64,000 bases of DNA from Planctomycetes bacterium syqfu (GCA_020974905.1 CP087563.1:6758001-6822000); one strand, 5' to 3'; shown: positions 18,882 through 26,963, counted from the stretch's first letter. The notes: generated from the letters alone by a model not told the origin. Numbers and translations: made by a program.

Positions 18882-20000
18882 CTATCGGGGGGGAGTTGTT
18901 GGTGGGGTTTCCTTTTGGGCTTCTTTTTCCAACGCTTCTTTTTCGTCTGCTTCGATCTGCTTGATTTTTTCAAGGATCGCCTCGCGGTGGGTCGGATCTT
19001 TGAGTTGCTCGATGAGCATGTTCTCCAGAACCATAAGCGTCCGTTCGGGAGGGATGCCATGCCAATAGGCCTTGATACCCACGAAGCCCAGGTTATTGCC
19101 TTCGGTATCGGCGAGCGGCATGGGGGCGACCTCGCCGATTTCCTTGGGGGGTATGTATGGGTTGAGTATCCCATCGACGATCTGGTAGCCAATCCAACCG
19201 ATGATGCACACTGCCACGAACATCATCAGGAAAGTATTGGCGCGGTGGTTGCTGTTTTGCGTCTCTTCGATGAACTGCATCAGTTGGCTGATGCGTTGTT
19301 CGAGTTGGTTGATGGAGTCTTTGATTTCTGGCGAATGGATGTTGGCAGTTGTCAGGCTGTCGGTGTTTTCTTCTTCCTGGGGTTCGGTGTTGCGACAGCG
19401 ACGTTCTCTGCCATTGACCCAGAACCGGCTGATGGGTTTGATCTGACCTTCATGGTTTGCACAGATGGCTTCGTCACCGCTTAACGGGTCGGTCACCAGG
19501 GCGAATTGTGCGGGGTCAGAGAAGAAATTCTGCTGGATGAATTTATCCATGTCCGAGAAGTTCACGCCAAAGCCCGGGTGCGAATGATACCAGCCGACGA
19601 TGCTGAGTTTGGGATATTCGCTTTCGCGGACCTTGTGGATTTCGTCCCATGTTTCCTGGGTGTAGGTGACGTGTGTCCCACCACTGCGCGAAGTGCTACC
19701 TCGGATGGCACCTTTGACGTCGACGTACAAGCCGTGATCATCTTGGCAGAGATCGCCGACCATTACACCGCATATTTCGGCATCCAATGATTCACGAGCA
19801 TGGCCAAGAATGTCCGCGTAGGCTTGGCTGTCAAAACTGATGCGCAGCCATTGACTGGCACTGGCGGGGCCTGGGAATTTGCGGTAGTGCACTTTACTCA
19901 TGTCGTCAGACCAACCGGAGACCTTTACGTCGTCGTTTTTTTGGGGGGCTTGTGGGTTGGTCTTGTCGCTGTTGTTTGAATTTTTCTTTTGCTTGGACAT
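18882..20000 (-). CDS. JAB/MPN-domain (JAMM) metalloprotease with transmembrane anchor
   Basis: A 372-residue protein. Residues about 50-200 form a JAB domain with a complete JAMM zinc site: Glu75 in AEICGV, His139 and His141 in WYHSHPG, Ser149 and Asp152 in FSDMD (H-x-H-x7-S-x2-D). All catalytic residues are present, so it should be an active isopeptidase that removes or matures a ubiquitin-like protein. A coiled segment leads to a single transmembrane helix at about 255-274, then a charged C-terminal domain ending in a Glu/Lys-rich coiled coil. It starts one base after the E1 stop. Membrane-tethered deconjugation is the likely role. Confidence 0.9.
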   Translation of the reverse strand: MSKQKKNSNNSDKTNPQAPQKNDDVKVSGWSDDMSKVHYRKFPGPASASQWLRISFDSQAYADILGHARESLDAEICGVMVGDLCQDDHGLYVDVKGAIRGSTSRSGGTHVTYTQETWDEIHKVRESEYPKLSIVGWYHSHPGFGVNFSDMDKFIQQNFFSDPAQFALVTDPLSGDEAICANHEGQIKPISRFWVNGRERRCRNTEPQEEENTDSLTTANIHSPEIKDSINQLEQRISQLMQFIEETQNSNHRANTFLMMFVAVCIIGWIGYQIVDGILNPYIPPKEIGEVAPMPLADTEGNNLGFVGIKAYWHGIPPERTLMVLENMLIEQLKDPTHREAILEKIKQIEADEKEALEKEAQKETPPTTPPR

Positions 20001-20001
20001 G

Positions 20002-21207
20002 TCAATCCTCCCGGTTTACTGCATGCACCCGACTTGTTTTTAGCTGTGTTTCCAGATCGCCTGCCAGTTCAATGCCAATGCCGTTCATACCGTTGCGTGC
20101 CCAGAGTACGTCCCATGCAGGCAATCCTAGCTGGCTTGCAGACATCTGCATCAACTCTGAGTTCAGCTCAACGCTATGGACGAATGCAGGGATACATTCC
20201 TGTTGACAATTTTCACAAACAAGCTCAGATGGCTTGAGTCGATCCACAGGTATAAACATGGTGCGTGTGTTTTTGCAGTTGGGGCATGTGAGAGTGTGCA
20301 CTAACTCACGCGAAAAGTCGATGGCATCAAGGCCGCCGAGTTTTTGGCTGGCCCATTGGCTGATGGTGTGCAATGGCGTGTCGGAGTTGAACTGCTCCAT
20401 GACTTCGATGGCAACGGGTTGTTCATGCCACGGGCAGTTTTTGCCATGGGTGTACTGGATTGGGTAGGAGGTGTGTCGCAAACCTTCATAGACGAAGCCA
20501 CCGCCGTCGAGACATTCGAGATTGTGCAGTCGCTTGACGACTTCCTGTGCCTGCATGGCACCGATGACCGATGCTGTGGTGATGGTGGTGGGGACTCCGC
20601 CTGCATCAAAAGCCTGCCTGGCAAGTAGGGAACAGGAACGACGCTGGTTGACCAGTTGCCAGTCGGCATTGCCCATGGTGCATTCGTAACAGGGGGTTCT
20701 CGGGGCATCGAAACCGCGGACAATACCGTTGAGTACGTCCAAGCCGCCATCGACCCAGGGGCGTTGTGTCTGGACGCAGGATTGATTGACGTAAAGCCTC
20801 GCTTCACGATTATCAAGTGCGCCGACGACCACGTTTGCCCAACGAAACCAACCAAGCCCAAGGTCTGCAAGCACGTTGCCTTCGATCACATGCACATCCA
20901 AGGTCGGGTAGAGTTCCAGAGCTGCCATGGCTGCGGTGCGTGTTTTGGGATGCCCCTCATCCGACTCGCGAAACAAAACCGAACGACTCAGATTACTGGC
21001 TTCGATTTTGTCCATGTCCGCAATCGCAAGATGCCCGATCCCCAGCAGGGCGAGGTTCTTGATCACCTCGTTACCCAGGGCACCGGCACCGATCACCAGC
21101 ACGCGGGCGTTGGCCAGTTTCTGTTGGTCCCACCACTTGATGCTTTGGTGTCGCGTAAAACGGTCCTCCTTGAGGACCATGGATTGGCCGGGCGTCGGCT
21201 CGGTCAT
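20002..21207 (-). CDS. ThiF/E1-like ubiquitin-activating protein
   Basis: A 401-residue protein. The nucleotide-binding motif GAGALG is at 40-45, followed by Asp64/Asp66, the conserved Arg75 in SNLSRS, Lys88 and the DNREAR adenylation motif at 132-137. A C173xxC176 pair and Cys192 (RRSCSLL) follow; Cys192 aligns with the crossover-loop cysteine of MoeB/E1 proteins before the VIGAMQAQE helix. A C-terminal zinc module has C308xxC311 and C331xxC334. It should adenylate the C-terminus of the ubiquitin-like protein encoded immediately upstream, with which it shares an ATGA start/stop overlap. This gene pairing argues for E1 function rather than thiamine or molybdopterin synthesis. Confidence 0.88.
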   Translation of the reverse strand: MTEPTPGQSMVLKEDRFTRHQSIKWWDQQKLANARVLVIGAGALGNEVIKNLALLGIGHLAIADMDKIEASNLSRSVLFRESDEGHPKTRTAAMAALELYPTLDVHVIEGNVLADLGLGWFRWANVVVGALDNREARLYVNQSCVQTQRPWVDGGLDVLNGIVRGFDAPRTPCYECTMGNADWQLVNQRRSCSLLARQAFDAGGVPTTITTASVIGAMQAQEVVKRLHNLECLDGGGFVYEGLRHTSYPIQYTHGKNCPWHEQPVAIEVMEQFNSDTPLHTISQWASQKLGGLDAIDFSRELVHTLTCPNCKNTRTMFIPVDRLKPSELVCENCQQECIPAFVHSVELNSELMQMSASQLGLPAWDVLWARNGMNGIGIELAGDLETQLKTSRVHAVNRED

Positions 21208-21500
21208 GGACGATCCTTTGCTTCGATGACAGCGCCGGCAGTGATTTCCGGCTGCAGACGCAGGTCATCGCCATTGCACACACCCGATTCAATGAGCGTT
21301 TGGTCATCATGCAATTGCTTACCACTTCGCCGGTGATGGAGCTTATAGCTCATGATCTGGCCATCGGGGCTGTTCAAAGGCAGGTTCATCTGTTCGACAA
21401 GAATGACCAGCAGGCGTGCGATTTCCACGTCGTCTGGTGCTTCGACTTCCTGGTGACGCGAGCCGGTGATGTCCCAGATTCGCATGTTAATATTGGCCAT
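21204..21500 (-). CDS. YukD/EsaB-type ubiquitin-like protein
   Basis: A 98-residue beta-grasp protein. The pattern is strand (NINMRIWDITGSR), strand (HQEVEAP), helix (EIARLLVILVEQ), strand (YKLHHRRSGKQL), DDQTLIESGVCNGDDL, then the final strand LRLQPE. This is the YukD/EsaB layout. The C-terminus is ITAGAVIEAKDRP: there is no Gly-Gly. The last small-residue pair is Ala88-Gly89, with nine residues after it. It overlaps the E1 gene by four bases, so the two are almost certainly partners. Whether it is processed at Gly89, conjugated in another way or acts non-covalently is open. Confidence 0.82.
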   Translation of the reverse strand: MANINMRIWDITGSRHQEVEAPDDVEIARLLVILVEQMNLPLNSPDGQIMSYKLHHRRSGKQLHDDQTLIESGVCNGDDLRLQPEITAGAVIEAKDRP

Positions 21501-21536
21501 GAGTCAAACTCCGGTTCATGATGTATGTTCGATGGA

Positions 21537-21833
21537 TTAAAGCATGTTCGCTTCGGGCATGCGATGCCTGACAGTGGCCAACGCTTTTTGAACCAGGATG
21601 CGAACGGCTTGCATGTGGGTTTCGTTTTTGGGGTTGATGCCGAGGGTGTAGCGGGTGGTACCCACGCCGATAGTTAACTGGTTGGCGTCTGAGAGGACAA
21701 TGTAGTCGATCTGACTATACTCAATCTTTCGAGTCGATGCGAAAGCCACGCCTTCACTGAAACTGGCACTGAATTCACCGACATTGAGCTTGCGGACTTC
21801 AAGGAAGCTTGAGTCATTAATGAGAAAATTCAT
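21537..21833 (-). CDS. Small PH-like-fold protein of the ubiquitin-like operon
   Basis: A 98-residue protein that I do not recognise by name. Several alternating hydrophobic strands (GVAFASTRKIEYSQI, DYIVLSDANQLTIGV, TRYTLGI) are followed by one long C-terminal helix (HMQAVRILVQKAL). That order is what a pleckstrin-homology-like domain shows, but this is a fold guess from pattern only. No cysteines or catalytic signature are seen. It lies 36 bases before the ubiquitin-like gene and 15 bases after the two-finger membrane protein, inside the operon. A scaffold or adaptor role is possible. Confidence 0.6.
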   Translation of the reverse strand: MNFLINDSSFLEVRKLNVGEFSASFSEGVAFASTRKIEYSQIDYIVLSDANQLTIGVGTTRYTLGINPKNETHMQAVRILVQKALATVRHRMPEANML

Positions 21834-21848
21834 AGTTAAACTCCTTGC

Positions 21849-22709
21849 TCAGTTCCCCAGCAAACCGACGATTATCAGAAAAATCCAAAGGCAAAGGACA
21901 ATGGCGTTGCTGATGATGCCAACCCAGAGAATGCCGGAATTACTACGGTTTTTCTCCCGCGCTGACACCCCCAGGCCGATTCCGATCACGGATGGAATGA
22001 TCACAATCAACATCAGGAAAACACCGAAGGCATCCTCGCCCTTTTCTGCCATGGATTGCAATAGACCTGCAAAAACCGCAGCCGTCAGGACGATTGACCA
22101 CATCCCCAGAGCAATGGAGAAAAGTGCCAACATCTTGCGCGATTTTGACATCTTTGTGACAGGATTGGTTGCACACGAAGGACACAGATGCAGGTTGCCC
22201 GGGTAGGTGAAAACGCATGTGCTGCATACCGGTGTTCCGCACTGTGAACATTCGGCAACGGCAAGAACGTCGGGGTGGCTAACGCAAAACGAATCAAGCT
22301 CTCGGGTGGGAATCACACTGCCTGATGTATCTGTGCTCGGACCTGCTGCACAATCCGGGCACAGGTGACTGCCATCGGCATAGGCAAAGTCGCATGTATT
22401 GCACACAGCTGCTCTGCATTGTCGGCAGTGGGCGACCGCCGGCATGTCTGGGTGTCGCTTGCACAAGGCTTCACAAACCGGACTGGTGGGTGGTGCCTGC
22501 GTATTGGCCAGTTCGTATGTGTCATCGCCTGACGTTTGCTGGATATATTGAGGTTCGGGGGACAATGGTGTTTCGTTGCTGCGAACCGGGAGAATGGACG
22601 GATCGCGGACGTACAGCAGCCGATGGTGATTCCCGTGATTAGGACAAATCGCCCGACCATCGAAGGTCGGGGTCATACTTTTCATACATAACGGACAGTA
22701 TAAAGCCAC
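21849..22709 (-). CDS. Membrane protein with two B-box-like zinc fingers
   Basis: A 286-residue protein. An N-terminal zinc ribbon (CPLC, then CPNHGNHH) is followed by two similar modules. Module one runs from CKRHPDMPAVAHCRQC to CPDC; module two from CVSHPDVLAVAECSQC to CPSC. Each has the C-x2-H, CxxC, CxxC, CxxC spacing of bacterial B-box-type fingers. Three hydrophobic segments occupy the C-terminal 90 residues, resembling the DUF4190-like membrane hairpin. It is the second gene of the ubiquitin-like operon and shares its architecture with the first gene at 22779-23192. B-box-type fingers in eukaryotes often accompany RING domains; here a substrate- or partner-binding role is inferred. Confidence 0.75.
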   Translation of the reverse strand: MALYCPLCMKSMTPTFDGRAICPNHGNHHRLLYVRDPSILPVRSNETPLSPEPQYIQQTSGDDTYELANTQAPPTSPVCEALCKRHPDMPAVAHCRQCRAAVCNTCDFAYADGSHLCPDCAAGPSTDTSGSVIPTRELDSFCVSHPDVLAVAECSQCGTPVCSTCVFTYPGNLHLCPSCATNPVTKMSKSRKMLALFSIALGMWSIVLTAAVFAGLLQSMAEKGEDAFGVFLMLIVIIPSVIGIGLGVSAREKNRSNSGILWVGIISNAIVLCLWIFLIIVGLLGN

Positions 22710-22778
22710 GTTCGCGTTCTCCCCCAGCAGAACCAGTAGTCAATTGTGATAAAGACTAATTCACAGGATTGGATTAAA

Positions 22779-23192
22779 TCAGTGAGTGCCTTGTGACAGG
22801 GCAACAATTCGGCTAATAGTTCCCAATAACCACAGGATCAAGCCGATGACACCAATAATGGTGGCGGCGGTGGCTTTACCCGATCCTGTCATTGCAGGGT
22901 TCTCCGCAATCATTTTCTTGGCTTTGGATGCCTTGATCAATGCCAATGGCTCGAGAATGATACCGAAGCAGAATATCCCGATGATAGCCATGATCAATGC
23001 GTCATTGGCTTCTTTGCAGGGGATGGTTGCTTCGTCTGGGATGACAGCTGCTGCCGGACTTGCGGCCATGGTTTTACAGGCACCGCAGTACTGTTTACCA
23101 CCGATTTCTACTAGACAATTTGAACAAAACGATTCGGCGCAGCCTTCACAGCGACCTACAGCATTAACACCTGGATGATTTTTACATTCCAC
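22779..23192 (-). CDS. B-box-like zinc finger plus DUF4190-like membrane protein
   Basis: A 137-residue protein. Residues 1-42 hold one B-box-type finger: CKNHPGVNAVGRCEGC, then CSNC and CGAC. Two hydrophobic helices follow with a Lys-rich loop (IKASKAKKMIAENP), the layout of DUF4190-like membrane hairpins. It is the first gene of the operon and is divergent from the DUF2752 gene, with a 95-base gap that probably holds both promoters. Function is not known. It looks like a short version of the neighbouring two-finger protein. Confidence 0.75.
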   Translation of the reverse strand: MECKNHPGVNAVGRCEGCAESFCSNCLVEIGGKQYCGACKTMAASPAAAVIPDEATIPCKEANDALIMAIIGIFCFGIILEPLALIKASKAKKMIAENPAMTGSGKATAATIIGVIGLILWLLGTISRIVALSQGTH

Positions 23193-23287
23193 TTATTGAA
23201 TCCCCCAATGAAGTTAAGATGGGCATAAATAATAACCTATATACAATGATACGGTAGAAATAATAACTCCAGTTGATCTGATGTGCA

Positions 23288-23701
23288 ATGTCAAAAAAAA
23301 CGCGTTATCACGTGATGATTTTGGTTGGTAGCCTGGTTGTGCTGCTGTTGAGTTTCCTGTTGAATTTCAATCAGCACACGGTGCATATTCGTGGCTTGAA
23401 CCATATGGCTTTACCGGATGTCTGTTTTTTTAAAATGGCAACCGGGTGGGATTGTCCGTTCTGCGGATTAACGCGTAGCTTCGTTGCTATTGCCCATGGG
23501 CAACCGCATGAAGCTTTTAAATATCATCGATTATGTTTTTTGGCATTATTCATTGTTGTCGGCCAGTTGCCATATCGTGTCGCACTGATCTGTCACCCCG
23601 GAATTGCTGACTTGATTGTGATGCGTTGGCTTAAGCAGTGGACCGTTCCAATATTCATCTGGTTGGCTGCGATCAATTGGATTGCTGGTGTTTGGATCTA
23701 G
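23288..23701 (+). CDS. DUF2752 membrane protein
   Basis: A 137-residue protein. An N-terminal transmembrane helix is followed by the DUF2752 signature (GWDCPFCGLTRSF), a conserved histidine-rich turn (AFKYHRLC) and two more hydrophobic helices. The function of the family is unknown. Start ATG 23288. It is the only plus-strand gene between the two 62-bp repeats and is divergent from the ubiquitin-like operon, so it may belong to the same unit. Confidence 0.8.
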   Translation: MSKKTRYHVMILVGSLVVLLLSFLLNFNQHTVHIRGLNHMALPDVCFFKMATGWDCPFCGLTRSFVAIAHGQPHEAFKYHRLCFLALFIVVGQLPYRVALICHPGIADLIVMRWLKQWTVPIFIWLAAINWIAGVWI

Positions 23702-23742
23702 CGATTATCCATATGATTCAGGAGCATATTGGGGGCTTGTTT

Positions 23743-23804
23743 GATACACCTTTTTGCGAGATAACCCCGGTTAAGTGTGCTAAAAACTGTCAAAACACTG
23801 TTTT
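23743..23804. repeat. 62-bp direct repeat, right copy
   Basis: Same orientation as the copy at 16306-16367, with four substitutions. It lies 41 bases after the DUF2752 stop. Bases 23805-23987 between this copy and the tRNA terminator hold nothing recognisable; the short minus-strand frame there has no family resemblance. Confidence 0.85.
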
Positions 23805-23987
23805 GATAGATGGCTAATTTTAAGCATGTTACATCGTGTGGTTGTAAAATCGACCGCCACTTGATTGTGAGACTTTAAGACGTTTGGGACCAATTTCGGA
23901 GAAAAAATTTGAGAGCGGCAACCACTCGGTCGGGCGATATCTCTGGATTTTAATTGACGCAAAGGTCTTTATTTGCCAAACCTATAC

Positions 23988-24016
23988 AAAAAGACGGCTA
24001 TCGGACGATAGCCGTC
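23988..24016 (-). terminator. Intrinsic terminator of the tRNA-Ala gene
   Basis: On the minus strand, a perfect 10-base stem GACGGCTATC/GATAGCCGTC with a four-base loop is followed by TTTTT. It lies 39 bases downstream of the tRNA 3' end. Confidence 0.9.
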
Positions 24017-24054
24017 AAATCTTCTGAAAGATCGTCCCTTATATTTGAGGGGAA

Positions 24055-24127
24055 TGGAGCTGATGGGGATCGAACCCACAACCTCTGCATTGCGAACGCA
24101 GCACTCTCCCAATTGAGCTACAGCCCC
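24055..24127 (-). tRNA. tRNA-Ala (anticodon CGC)
   Basis: Read on the minus strand it folds as a cloverleaf of 73 bases: acceptor GGGGCTG pairing with CAGCTCC, including the G3-U70 pair that identifies alanine tRNAs. The D arm starts TAGCTCAATTGGGAGAG, the anticodon stem is CTGCG/TGCAG with loop TTCGCAA (anticodon CGC), and the T arm is GTGGG-TTCGATC-CCCAT. The discriminator is A and CCA is not encoded. Confidence 0.93.
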
Positions 24128-24141
24128 GTAGCAAGTCCAAG

Positions 24142-24170
24142 AGTGTATCTGATTGCATCTTTTTTGGCAA
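24142..24170 (-). promoter_or_regulatory. Sigma-70-like promoter of tRNA-Ala
   Basis: On the minus strand TTGCCA (-35) and TACACT (-10) are separated by exactly 17 bases. The -10 ends 14 bases before the tRNA 5' end. The rest of 24171-24533, ahead of pilM, holds no gene that I can support. Confidence 0.65.
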
Positions 24171-24533
24171 CTGAGGGTAGATATCACTGGCCCCGATAAC
24201 AGCTTCAGAGACGGGCTTAAATTCACAAAAGAAAAGCGGTTGCAGTAGACCGGCTTGACCTGACGGACATACCCGTGTTTAATGCTGTTACCAGAATGCT
24301 CAGAAGCAGCTGTGCAGAGAGGTTTGTACCTGCCCAAAATGGCCTGCAACGGGTACCTGCTAATGCCACGCAAGGCTGTTGTAAACCAATTAAAAGTCAC
24401 GGAAAATGAACTGTTTTTAAGAACAGGTGAAAGCCGAAGACGACTTTGCCTTATGCGTTATAGCAGACTGGTTTTTTGTGTGTGAATGGAAGAGACTTGC
24501 CCGCCGAGTTGGTGGCAGGCAAAGGAGCAGCCG

Positions 24534-26963
24534 ATGGGCAAACGCAATGATTGCTGGGGTATCGAAGTCGGAGCCAATGCGATCAAGGCGATCCGGCTAC
24601 AGCGTCAAAAGGATCAGGTGATCCTTGCGGACTTCGAGGTTCTGCCTTTCAAGAAACCGCTGACGACCCCGGATCTGAATGTTAACGAAGCCATTCAGGT
24701 CAACCTGGATCAGTTCTTATCCAAGCATTCGGTCAATCGCAGCACGGTGGTCACATCCGTGCCGGGACACATGGCCTTTGCGCGATTTGCCAAACTGCCA
24801 CCCGTCGATCCCAAGCGTATTCCAGACATCGTTCGATTTGAAGCCGTGCAGCAGATCCCGTTCCCGATCGAACAGGTCGAATGGGATTACCAGGTCTTCC
24901 AGGAACCCGACTCTCCCGATGTGGAAGTAGGGATTTTTGCGATCACCAAGGACCGCGTGACGGACTTTCTTGAAAACTACAATGCGGTTGGCCTGCGCGT
25001 TGATGGCATTACGCTTTCACCACTGGCCGTCTACAACGCTTTGGCCTACGACATGGAACTCGATGAAGAGTCCCCAGGCGTGGTATTCATGGACATTGGT
25101 TCGACCAGCACCGACGTGATCATCGTCGAGGAAGGCCATCTCTGGCTGCGTACGCTACCCGTGGGAGGCAACAACTTCACCGATGCACTGGTGCGTGCGT
25201 TTAAGCTCAGTGTCCCCAAAGCTGAGAAACTCAAGAAAGAAGCAAGTACCAGCAAGTACGCACGCCAGATTTTCCAGGCCATGCGTCCGGTCTTTGCTGA
25301 CCTGGTTCAGGAAATGCAGCGGTCGCTGGGTTTTTACCAGTCATTGAATCGCGACGCCAAACTCTCCAAGCTTATCGGTGTCGGTTCGACATTCCGCCTG
25401 CCGGGCATGAGCAAGTTCCTCAAGCAACAGTTACAGATGGATGTCGTCCGTCTGGACAGCCTGCAGAATGTGCAGATGGAAGGGCGTTTGGAGACCGACT
25501 TTGCTGAACACACCATGAATATGGCCACGGCATACGGTCTTGCCTTGCAGGGTCTGGAACTCGAACGCGTCAGCGCCAACGTGTTGACCAAGGAAATCCA
25601 GAAGACGCGATTCTGGCGTGCCAAGCAGCCGATGATGGGTGCTGCGGCATTGTTGATGGTGGCAGCGTCACTGGGTGCGGTTGGCAAACTGGTGACCGAC
25701 AAGGCCAGTTTCCATAGCGATCTTGGCGATAGTGAACAAAAAATTCAGGCAATTATTCGACGTGCGGACAAGTATAAGCAGGACTGGTTTAAGATTCAGG
25801 ACTCAAGTGACCCGCGTCAGATCATTGAAAACCTGCGTCGCGTGCTGGACTACCGTGACATCTGGCCCAAACTCATCTGGGACCTGGAACAGGTGGCTCA
25901 GGACATGAAGGCCAACCCCGCGCTGTGGGACAATGACTATGATGCCATCAGCAAGATTCCACGCCAGGAACGTCGTCGCCTGGTCTTTGACACGCTCAAT
26001 GCCGAGTATGTCTTTAATCCCGGTGCTGACATTGACGTGGCCCAGATGAGTACAGACGAAATCTGGAAACTCGGTTCCGATGGCAGCGCACCCCCGAAAG
26101 TCGAACAACCCGCCAATCAGGATCCATACGGTGGGATGGGTGGTCCGGGTATGGAACCTGGGATGGGCATGGAAGGTGGCGGTGGTGGTTTTGGGATGCC
26201 CCAACCCGGCGGATTCGGCATGCCTACCGCTGGCAGCTACACCTCGACGAGCAATGCCGCGACCATTGCACCACCACGATTTCGAATCACCGTTTCCGGG
26301 ACCACGTCCTTCCGCGGTGCTGCATCGTTTATCAACACCAACTTCATGGGCTGGCTGCGTGAACATGCTGATCGTAAGGATCGACCTTATCGCATCATCA
26401 AAGAGTCACCTGACCTCACGCACCTGGAGCAAATCCGTGGTTCGGGTACCGGCCCGCGGACCAGTGCCTCAGCCGATGCCGCAGGGGGATTCGGTGGGAT
26501 GCCTGCACCACCGCGTCGACCGATGAACACCGGCCGTCGCCGTTTTGGTGCAGGGATACAACCTGAAGCCACGTTGGGCGGCGTACGCACAGGCTCCAAT
26601 ACCCAGCAGATGGTGAATTTGTCTGAACTGTTGCCAGCTCGACCGTTGGCCAACGAAAGCAAGGATGACGATTACCGTTTCACCGTCATATGGACCATCG
26701 AGTTGACCCGACCTGATGATGCACGTCGTAGCGAAGACAAGATTCGTCGTGAACGAGCTGCCGAACGGGCACGCCAGGAAGAACTCGAACGCAAACGCCA
26801 GGAACTCGAAGCCAAGAAGGCAGCTGAAGCTGCTGCAGCCAATGGCGAACAGCCAACTGATGGTCAACCTGCGACCCCCGGAACCCCCGGAACCCCAACT
26901 ACCCCGGCTACACCAGCAACACCTGCGGTCGATCCCAACGCGACCACTGGAGGTGCTCAATGA
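24534..26963 (+). CDS. pilM: PilM-type actin-like protein with long C-terminal extension
   Basis: An 809-residue protein. ATG 24534 has AAGGAG seven bases upstream; an earlier ATG at 24486 lacks one. Residues 1-345 are a PilM/SHS2-ASKHA domain: GIEVGANAIKAIRL, FEAVQQIPFPIEQVEWDY and MDIGSTSTDVIIVEEG, with GVGSTFRLPG later. PilM normally ends near there (about 350 residues). Here a transmembrane helix follows (about 362-385), then a periplasmic-like coil. A Gly/Met-rich stretch lies near 533-570, a helical Arg/Glu-rich stretch near 735-770, and a Pro/Thr tail at the end. This looks like a PilM to PilN-type fusion with added linkers (inference). Its stop overlaps the next start (ATGA). It forms the inner-membrane platform of a type IV pilus or type II secretion-like machine. 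Confidence 0.88.
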   Translation: MGKRNDCWGIEVGANAIKAIRLQRQKDQVILADFEVLPFKKPLTTPDLNVNEAIQVNLDQFLSKHSVNRSTVVTSVPGHMAFARFAKLPPVDPKRIPDIVRFEAVQQIPFPIEQVEWDYQVFQEPDSPDVEVGIFAITKDRVTDFLENYNAVGLRVDGITLSPLAVYNALAYDMELDEESPGVVFMDIGSTSTDVIIVEEGHLWLRTLPVGGNNFTDALVRAFKLSVPKAEKLKKEASTSKYARQIFQAMRPVFADLVQEMQRSLGFYQSLNRDAKLSKLIGVGSTFRLPGMSKFLKQQLQMDVVRLDSLQNVQMEGRLETDFAEHTMNMATAYGLALQGLELERVSANVLTKEIQKTRFWRAKQPMMGAAALLMVAASLGAVGKLVTDKASFHSDLGDSEQKIQAIIRRADKYKQDWFKIQDSSDPRQIIENLRRVLDYRDIWPKLIWDLEQVAQDMKANPALWDNDYDAISKIPRQERRRLVFDTLNAEYVFNPGADIDVAQMSTDEIWKLGSDGSAPPKVEQPANQDPYGGMGGPGMEPGMGMEGGGGGFGMPQPGGFGMPTAGSYTSTSNAATIAPPRFRITVSGTTSFRGAASFINTNFMGWLREHADRKDRPYRIIKESPDLTHLEQIRGSGTGPRTSASADAAGGFGGMPAPPRRPMNTGRRRFGAGIQPEATLGGVRTGSNTQQMVNLSELLPARPLANESKDDDYRFTVIWTIELTRPDDARRSEDKIRRERAAERARQEELERKRQELEAKKAAEAAAANGEQPTDGQPATPGTPGTPTTPATPATPAVDPNATTGGAQ

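Noticed and set aside
20002-21207. E1-like gene considered as thiF or moeB of cofactor synthesis
   Set aside because: No thiamine or molybdopterin genes are near, and it overlaps a ubiquitin-like gene and precedes a JAMM gene in one operon.
16306-23804. 62-bp repeats considered as CRISPR repeats
   Set aside because: Only two copies, 7.4 kb apart, with no spacers between them and no cas genes.
23780-23962. 60-codon minus-strand frame overlapping the right 62-bp repeat
   Set aside because: Its end is simply the repeat sequence. The left copy of the repeat does not continue the same frame, so it is not conserved coding.
24171-24533. Short plus-strand frames upstream of pilM
   Set aside because: They end at or run into the pilM leader and have neither ribosome-binding sequences nor recognisable products.
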